From a virus: a stretch of DNA of 26,472 nucleotides. This document shows, piece by piece, positions 22,607 to 26,472 of this stretch. The notes beneath the pieces are model-generated. The model saw only the letters and a list, made by a program, of their open reading frames with translations, had not been told where the DNA came from and did not search any database. The stretch is taken from positions 1-26,472 of IMG/VR virus record IMGVR_UViG_3300042565_003507; one strand, 5' to 3'. The translations under genes were made by a program, and so were the position numbers. Numbering within the stretch: position 1 is the stretch's first letter; each line of letters starts with the position of its first letter.

Positions 22607-23520
22607 GCAAACAAAAATCACAATCGACCGGTAACATAATTACCGTGTTAAAAGAAGCGACTAACGGTCTTCTTAATGAAGAGTCTCTTCAAGCTATTGA
22701 ATCTGCCTTTAATGAAGAGGTCGAGAAGCGCGCTACTCTTCGTGAGCAAGCAGCTTTAGAGCTTCAAGATCAAGAGTATTCTGAAAAGCTTATTCAAGTT
22801 TTAGAGGCTATCGATCGCGATAAAACAAGAAAGCTCGTTAAGGTAGTTGAAGCTATCGATAAGAATAACGCTAAGAAGCTCTCGCGAGTGGTTAATAAGT
22901 ATAAGAAGACTCTTCATACCGACGCTAGAACATTTAAAGAGTCTGTCGTTAAGCACATTAGTGATTATTTAGAAGTTTATTTAGAGGAATTAATACCTCA
23001 ACAATCTATTAATGAAGCGGTTAAAAATAAGAAAGCCTATACAGTGCTCGCTGGGTTGAGGAATCAGCTTTCTATCGGTTCTTCGCTTCTTGATGAATCT
23101 GTTCGCTCTGCTGTTATTGACGGGAAGCAACAAATCGATGCTCTTGAAGCTCAGCTTGACGAGAAAAATAAGCAAATCGAAACATTAACAGAGCATTTTA
23201 GAGCGGTTGCTGCTAACTTACTGCTCGAACAGAAGAGCGCTGGTCTTCCTTCCAAGAAGAAAGAATATCTTAAGAAAGTTCTTGGAAGCAGATCCCCTGA
23301 ATTTATTAATGAAAACTTTGAGTACACTCTTAAACTTTACGATAAGAAAGAAAGAGAGCAACTTGAAACTCTTAAGGAAGAAGCCATGGAAACTCGTAGA
23401 GTTAAAGTAAAGGCTCCTTCTATTGAAGATATGATAATTAATGAAAAGGTAGATAGACAACCCGTTCGTCAGCAAAATATAAACGATATCTATCTTGAGC
23501 AATTAAATAAATATATGTAA
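22603..23520 (+). CDS. 22: Prohead core scaffold protein gp22
   Basis: A 305-residue, highly charged, helix-rich protein. An internal near-repeat, VLEAIDRDKTRKLVKVVEAI then DKNNAKKLSRVVNKYKKTL, sits at about 66-105, and long coiled-coil-like stretches follow (LEAQLDEKNKQIETLTEHFR). The C-terminal ASIEDMI-type segment (PSIEDMIINEKVDRQ) and the position between gp21 and gp23 fit gp22. It assembles the inner core of the prohead and is degraded by gp21. T4 gp22 is 269 residues. Coupled to the 52-aa gene by ATGA overlap. Confidence 0.88.
   Translation: MSKQKSQSTGNIITVLKEATNGLLNEESLQAIESAFNEEVEKRATLREQAALELQDQEYSEKLIQVLEAIDRDKTRKLVKVVEAIDKNNAKKLSRVVNKYKKTLHTDARTFKESVVKHISDYLEVYLEELIPQQSINEAVKNKKAYTVLAGLRNQLSIGSSLLDESVRSAVIDGKQQIDALEAQLDEKNKQIETLTEHFRAVAANLLLEQKSAGLPSKKKEYLKKVLGSRSPEFINENFEYTLKLYDKKEREQLETLKEEAMETRRVKVKAPSIEDMIINEKVDRQPVRQQNINDIYLEQLNKYM
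23502..23512 (+). promoter_or_regulatory. Possible late promoter region for gp23
   Basis: ATTAAATAAAT lies within the last codons of gp22. It would give gp23 a leader of roughly 60-70 bases that contains the hairpin at 23541-23560. Partial match only. Confidence 0.3.
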
Positions 23521-23540
23521 GGTTTTTTAAACCCTTTATG

Positions 23541-23560
23541 TCGAGGCTCGCGAAGCCTGA
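23541..23560 (+). promoter_or_regulatory. Leader hairpin upstream of gp23
   Basis: TC(G)AGGCT-CGCGA-AGCCTGA folds into a 7-bp stem with one bulged G and a 5-base loop, 24 bases before the gp23 ATG. No T-run follows, so it is more likely an mRNA-stability or translation element than a terminator. A short inverted repeat GGTTT-TTT-AAACC (23521-23533) precedes it. Confidence 0.45.
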
Positions 23561-23584
23561 ACTAAGTGAAAGAATACGAAAAAT

Positions 23585-25045
23585 ATGAATAACTACATCG
23601 ATCAAAATAGAGCGAAGACCCTTCTTGAGAAGTGGGCCCCAGTGCTTAACTATCAGTCTAAGTCTATTGCTCCTATTGAAGATGAGCGTACTCGTGTTAA
23701 CACAGCTATCATGCTTGAAAACCAAGAGAAGTGGTGCCGTGACCCTGAAGGTGGTCTCCTTATGGAGAACAACTATTCTGGTAACGCTGGTGCTTTTGGC
23801 GGAGGTTCCTCTGTTGGGGGAATTTATAGCCCTTCTACCGGGAAAGTCACAAGCAACGATGGCTATGCTACTGGCGATGCTCGCCTTCCAAAGATTCTTA
23901 TTCCGATGATTCGTCGTACTTTCCCTGAATTAATAAGTAACGAGATCGTTGGCGTTCAGCCAATGAGCGGCCCTGTTGGCCTTGCGTTTGCGTTGCGCTA
24001 CAAGTATAATTCCGCCGGTCTTGGTACTGGTGGTGTTGATGGTGGCCAATCCTCGCCTGGCACCCATACTGCTGTCGGAAACGCCAGTGGTAGGGAACTC
24101 GGCTACCAATTCATCGATACTCGCTTCACAGGTACCTCGTCTAGCCGACTTTCCGGTGGTAGTGCTTGGACTTTCGCAGCTCAGGATCAAGGCGTTGCCG
24201 AGATTCTTAAGAACTGGGAAATTAACAACAACATCCCTCAAGTTGACATTTCGTTCGAGAAGACCGCCGTTGAAGCTGGTACCAGACGTCTTGGCGCTCG
24301 GTGGTCCGTTGAACTTGAGCAGGACCTTAAGAACATGAATGGTATCGACGTTGATGCTGAAATCACTAACGCTATGGCGTATGAGATTCAAGCGGAAATC
24401 GATCGTGAGATGATTGTTCGCATGATCCAAACCTGTCTTAACACCGCATTAGGCGTTGGGTACTCCGTTTGGTCTCCTGCTTCTGCCGACGGTCGCTGGT
24501 TAGTTGAACGAAACAGAGACTTCTATCAAAGACTTATTATCGAAGCGAACCGCATTGCTGTGCGTAACCGTCGTGGAGCTGCAAACTTTATTGTTTGTAC
24601 TCCCCGGGTTGCCGCTATTCTCGAAATGCTTCCGGAATTCCAGTGGGTCCCGGTCCAAGGCAACGTGAATACTCAGCCTGTTGGTATTGCTAAGGTAGGT
24701 AATCTTGGTGGACGTTTCAACGTTTATCGTGACACTCGTACGGAAGTTCAAAATACTGGTAAATATGGAGACAATGGATATACCGGACATACCTCGGGCG
24801 TGGAATACGCGCTCCTTGGTTATAAGGGTCCTGAGTTCTACGATACCGGTATTATCTACTGCCCGTACATTCCTGTCATGGTTCAACGTACGATTGGCCC
24901 GAATGATTTCGCGCCTCGTGTTGGCTTGCTGACACGATATGGTGTGGTCGATAACATCTTCGGAGCTGATCTGTATTACCACATTATTATTGTTCAGGGA
25001 CTTGGTGCGGCGTTTACGCCGGCTTCGCAATCCGTGTATTTCTAA
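23585..25045 (+). CDS. 23: Major capsid protein gp23
   Basis: A 486-residue HK97-fold capsid protein. IAPIEDERTRVNTAIMLENQ near the N-terminus; IRRTFPELISNEIVGVQPMS and GPVGLAFALRYKY at about 108-140; LGARWSVELEQDLKNMNGID and AEITNAMAYEIQAEIDREMI at about 235-275; and an ending of type DLYYHIIIVQGL identify T4-like gp23 (T4: 521 aa). The N-terminal ~61 residues are probably removed by gp21 at LLME|N. The gene is visibly richer in G+C and in codons such as GGT, CGT, GCC and AAC than its neighbours, fitting very high expression. A leader hairpin precedes it and a strong terminator follows. Confidence 0.96.
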   Translation: MNNYIDQNRAKTLLEKWAPVLNYQSKSIAPIEDERTRVNTAIMLENQEKWCRDPEGGLLMENNYSGNAGAFGGGSSVGGIYSPSTGKVTSNDGYATGDARLPKILIPMIRRTFPELISNEIVGVQPMSGPVGLAFALRYKYNSAGLGTGGVDGGQSSPGTHTAVGNASGRELGYQFIDTRFTGTSSSRLSGGSAWTFAAQDQGVAEILKNWEINNNIPQVDISFEKTAVEAGTRRLGARWSVELEQDLKNMNGIDVDAEITNAMAYEIQAEIDREMIVRMIQTCLNTALGVGYSVWSPASADGRWLVERNRDFYQRLIIEANRIAVRNRRGAANFIVCTPRVAAILEMLPEFQWVPVQGNVNTQPVGIAKVGNLGGRFNVYRDTRTEVQNTGKYGDNGYTGHTSGVEYALLGYKGPEFYDTGIIYCPYIPVMVQRTIGPNDFAPRVGLLTRYGVVDNIFGADLYYHIIIVQGLGAAFTPASQSVYF

Positions 25046-25070
25046 CTTGTTTAGAAAGAACAATTTAGAG

Positions 25071-25103
25071 AACCTAGTAAGAGAAATCTTACTAGGTTTT
25101 TCT
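25071..25103 (+). terminator. Strong rho-independent terminator after gp23
   Basis: AACCTAGTAAGA (25071-25082), a GAAA tetraloop (25083-25086), and TCTTACTAGGTT (25087-25098) form a perfect 12-bp stem followed by TTTCT. It starts 25 bases after the gp23 stop and closes the head operon. The following 25104-25241 is AT-rich with no gene seen. Confidence 0.9.
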
Positions 25104-25241
25104 ATTATAGCTCATAAGGTTATTAACGCGAAAATATTTTAAATTAAATTTTTAAAAAAGTTATTTTTTAGTAGAAAATATATTTGGAGACCATAAATCT
25201 TATCTAGAAAGACTGAAGAGTTGTTAGTATTTAAAAGATCT

Positions 25242-25249
25242 ACTAAATA
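25242..25249 (+). promoter_or_regulatory. Late-promoter-like box (ACTAAATA) before the phosphoesterase
   Basis: ACTAAATA, then TTAAC, then the ATG at 25255. It differs from TATAAATA in the first two bases plus the usual CTAAATA form seen in marine T4-like phages, and keeps the 5-base spacer. Confidence 0.5.
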
Positions 25250-25254
25250 TTAAC

Positions 25255-25785
25255 ATGCATTGGTTTACATCTGATCTACATTTTTTAGATAGCAATATTG
25301 AGAGACATCATAAGCCTTTTAGATCGCCTGAAGAGTATTATTTTACCGTTATTAATAATATTAATGAGAAGGTAGAAGAAGATGATATATTGTGGGTTAT
25401 TGGAGATGTTTTTATTACAGATTACTACGACCAAGCTAAGATGTATCTATCTAAAATAAAATGTAAAAATAAAATACTCATAAAAGGCAATCACGACACA
25501 GAAGAAAGAATACCTATTTTAGATTTATATTTTAGAAAAATACTCGACGAATGGGAGGGCGAGATAGAAGGTTTACAAATTTATATGAATCATATACCCT
25601 CTAAATGCCCGAAATCTAAATTCTCATTGACCGGGCACGTTCACGATGCTTGGAAAATAAGAAAAAATCTAATCAATGTCGGAGTCGATGTTCATCATTA
25701 TTTCCCTATATCTTTAACCGATGTAAAATGGTATAAGGATAAGATGGATGGAAACGTATTTGATGAAGAATCTTATATTGATTAA
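25255..25785 (+). CDS. Calcineurin-like metallophosphoesterase
   Basis: A 176-residue protein with the full set of family motifs: SDLH (D7, H9), VIGDVF (~48-53), KGNHD (~77-81), NHIP (~111-114) and GHVHDAW (~126-132). These bind two metal ions and hydrolyse phosphomono- or diesters. Size and motif spacing match the small single-domain phosphoesterases common in phages and bacteria. The substrate is unknown; nucleotides or nucleic-acid ends are possible. Its stop overlaps by 4 bases the end of the convergent LRR-like gene. Confidence 0.9.
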   Translation: MHWFTSDLHFLDSNIERHHKPFRSPEEYYFTVINNINEKVEEDDILWVIGDVFITDYYDQAKMYLSKIKCKNKILIKGNHDTEERIPILDLYFRKILDEWEGEIEGLQIYMNHIPSKCPKSKFSLTGHVHDAWKIRKNLINVGVDVHHYFPISLTDVKWYKDKMDGNVFDEESYID

Positions 25786-26472
25786 GATACAGAAATACCG
25801 CCTCTAACTCCTGGGAGCATTTGTTTAAGCTGATCAGCAGTGTATTTTTTTGCTATTGGAGTATTGGCTAAATCTAAACTACCTCCTACTTTAAGACCAG
25901 TGGGTAATTGAGTTATTTGGGTATTTCTTAAATCTAATTGCCCTCTTACTTTAAGACCAGTGGGTAATTGAGTTATTTGGGCGTTATTTAAATATAAACT
26001 ACCTCTTACTTCAAGATCAGCTGATAATTGGGTTATTTGGGTACTTGATAGATTTAAATTTCCACCAACTTTAAGACCAGCTGGTAATTGGGTTATTTGG
26101 GTACTTGATAGATTTAAATTTCCACCAACTTTAAGACCAGCTGGTAGTTTGGCTATTGGAGTATTGGCTAAATATAAACTACCCCCTACTTTAAGATCAG
26201 CTGGTAGTTTGGCTATTGGAGTATTGGCTAAATATAAACTACCCCCTACTTTAAGATCAGCGGGTAGTTGAGTTATTTGGGTATTGGCTAAATATAAACT
26301 ACCCCCTACTTCAAGATCAGCTGGTAATTGGGTTATTTGGGTATTAATTAAATATAAATCTCCCTGTACTTTAAGACTAGCAGGTAGTTGAGTTATTGGG
26401 GCATCATTTAAATCTAAATCTCCTTGAGATCCATTCTTAATATACTCTTCTACTTTTTTATAAGCTAACTTG
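25782..26472 (-). CDS. LRR-like 20-residue repeat protein (N-terminus outside the window)
   Basis: Reading leftwards from the window edge the frame is open for 230 codons to a TAA at 25784-25782. It begins KLAYKKVEEYIKNGSQGDLD and then repeats a 20-residue unit of type LPADLKVGGSLYLANTPIAK about nine to ten times, ending MLPGVRGGISVS. The regular L-x-L, N/T and LP positions indicate a solenoid of leucine-rich-repeat type, as found in many large phages. Such proteins mediate binding; partner unknown. No signal peptide can be judged because the start is missing. Confidence 0.8.
   Translation of the reverse strand, partial: KLAYKKVEEYIKNGSQGDLDLNDAPITQLPASLKVQGDLYLINTQITQLPADLEVGGSLYLANTQITQLPADLKVGGSLYLANTPIAKLPADLKVGGSLYLANTPIAKLPAGLKVGGNLNLSSTQITQLPAGLKVGGNLNLSSTQITQLSADLEVRGSLYLNNAQITQLPTGLKVRGQLDLRNTQITQLPTGLKVGGSLDLANTPIAKKYTADQLKQMLPGVRGGISVS
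25861..26400. repeat. Nine tandem 60-bp coding repeats
   Basis: Exactly periodic 60-base units inside the LRR-like gene. Units at 26161-26220 and 26221-26280 are nearly identical, as are the first 48 bases of the units at 26041 and 26101. This points to recent unit duplication. No spacers occur between units. Confidence 0.92.

Noticed and set aside
23541-23560. Hairpin before gp23 as a terminator
   Set aside because: No T-run follows the stem; the tail is GAACTAAG.
23930-24430. 166-aa minus-strand frame inside gp23 (also 24500-25063)
   Set aside because: Antisense shadow produced by the GC-richer, biased codon use of the capsid gene. No promoter or family resemblance.
25861-26400. Regular 60-bp repeats as a CRISPR array
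   Set aside because: Units are contiguous with no unique spacers, translate in one open frame and encode a 20-residue LRR-like repeat.

Overview
The window is a stretch of a T4-like contractile-tailed phage genome (Caudoviricetes, T4-type myovirus). Most of it is AT-rich. The evidence is a recognisable T4 head-gene block (portal gp20, head-completion gp4, prohead protease gp21, scaffold gp22, major capsid gp23) together with a gp62-like clamp-loader subunit, a gp31/GroES-like co-chaperonin, a PhoH-like ATPase and a tail-sheath-stabiliser-like protein. The style resembles marine T4-like phages of the cyanophage type: glycine-rich adhesins ending in a GAVR(V/I)IWG...SFP motif, a phage phoH, and a sugar-modification gene cluster. 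No photosynthesis or other host-diagnostic gene is present, so the host cannot be named. Recognisable Shine-Dalgarno sequences are scarce.

Layout. 1-493 (minus): 5' part of phoH. 553-1260 (plus): P-loop NTPase/kinase. 1257-7313 (minus): four tail-fibre/adhesin-type genes. Two are long, with a Thr/Pro linker and a glycine-rich tip; two are short and share domains with the long ones. 7370-12672 (plus): a compact cluster of five GT2-type glycosyltransferases, one FkbM methyltransferase, one DUF1796-like protein and one unknown. 12812-16663 (plus): a DUF366 protein, a small Cys/His protein, the clamp-loader subunit, the co-chaperonin, a DUF2693/WYL_2-like protein, an unknown, and a DinG/Rad3-type Fe-S helicase. 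16676-25045 (plus): the structural block, with a sheath-stabiliser-like gene apparently continued in the +1 frame by an Ig-like domain, then portal, a virion-type protein, a candidate internal head protein, gp4, gp21, a 52-aa protein, gp22 and gp23. A strong terminator follows gp23. 25255-25785 (plus): metallophosphoesterase. 25782-26472 (minus): 3' part of a protein made of 20-residue LRR-like repeats. No gene-free stretch exceeds about 210 bases.

How the parts fit. The structural genes make and mature the head: gp22 scaffold, gp21 protease, gp23 shell, gp20 portal, gp4 finishing. The adhesins probably form tail-fibre tips. The adjacent glycosyltransferase cluster may decorate the virion (possibly the Thr/Pro linkers) or the host surface; this is inference.

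The most interesting observations are: (1) T4-late-type TATAAATA boxes placed exactly 5-6 nt before start codons, predicting leaderless late mRNAs; (2) a small protein with a T4 internal-protein-like capsid-targeting peptide and an apparent gp21 cleavage site; (3) adhesins with mucin-like linkers next to a glycosylation gene set; (4) a structural gene split by a +1 frame change in front of an Ig-like domain.
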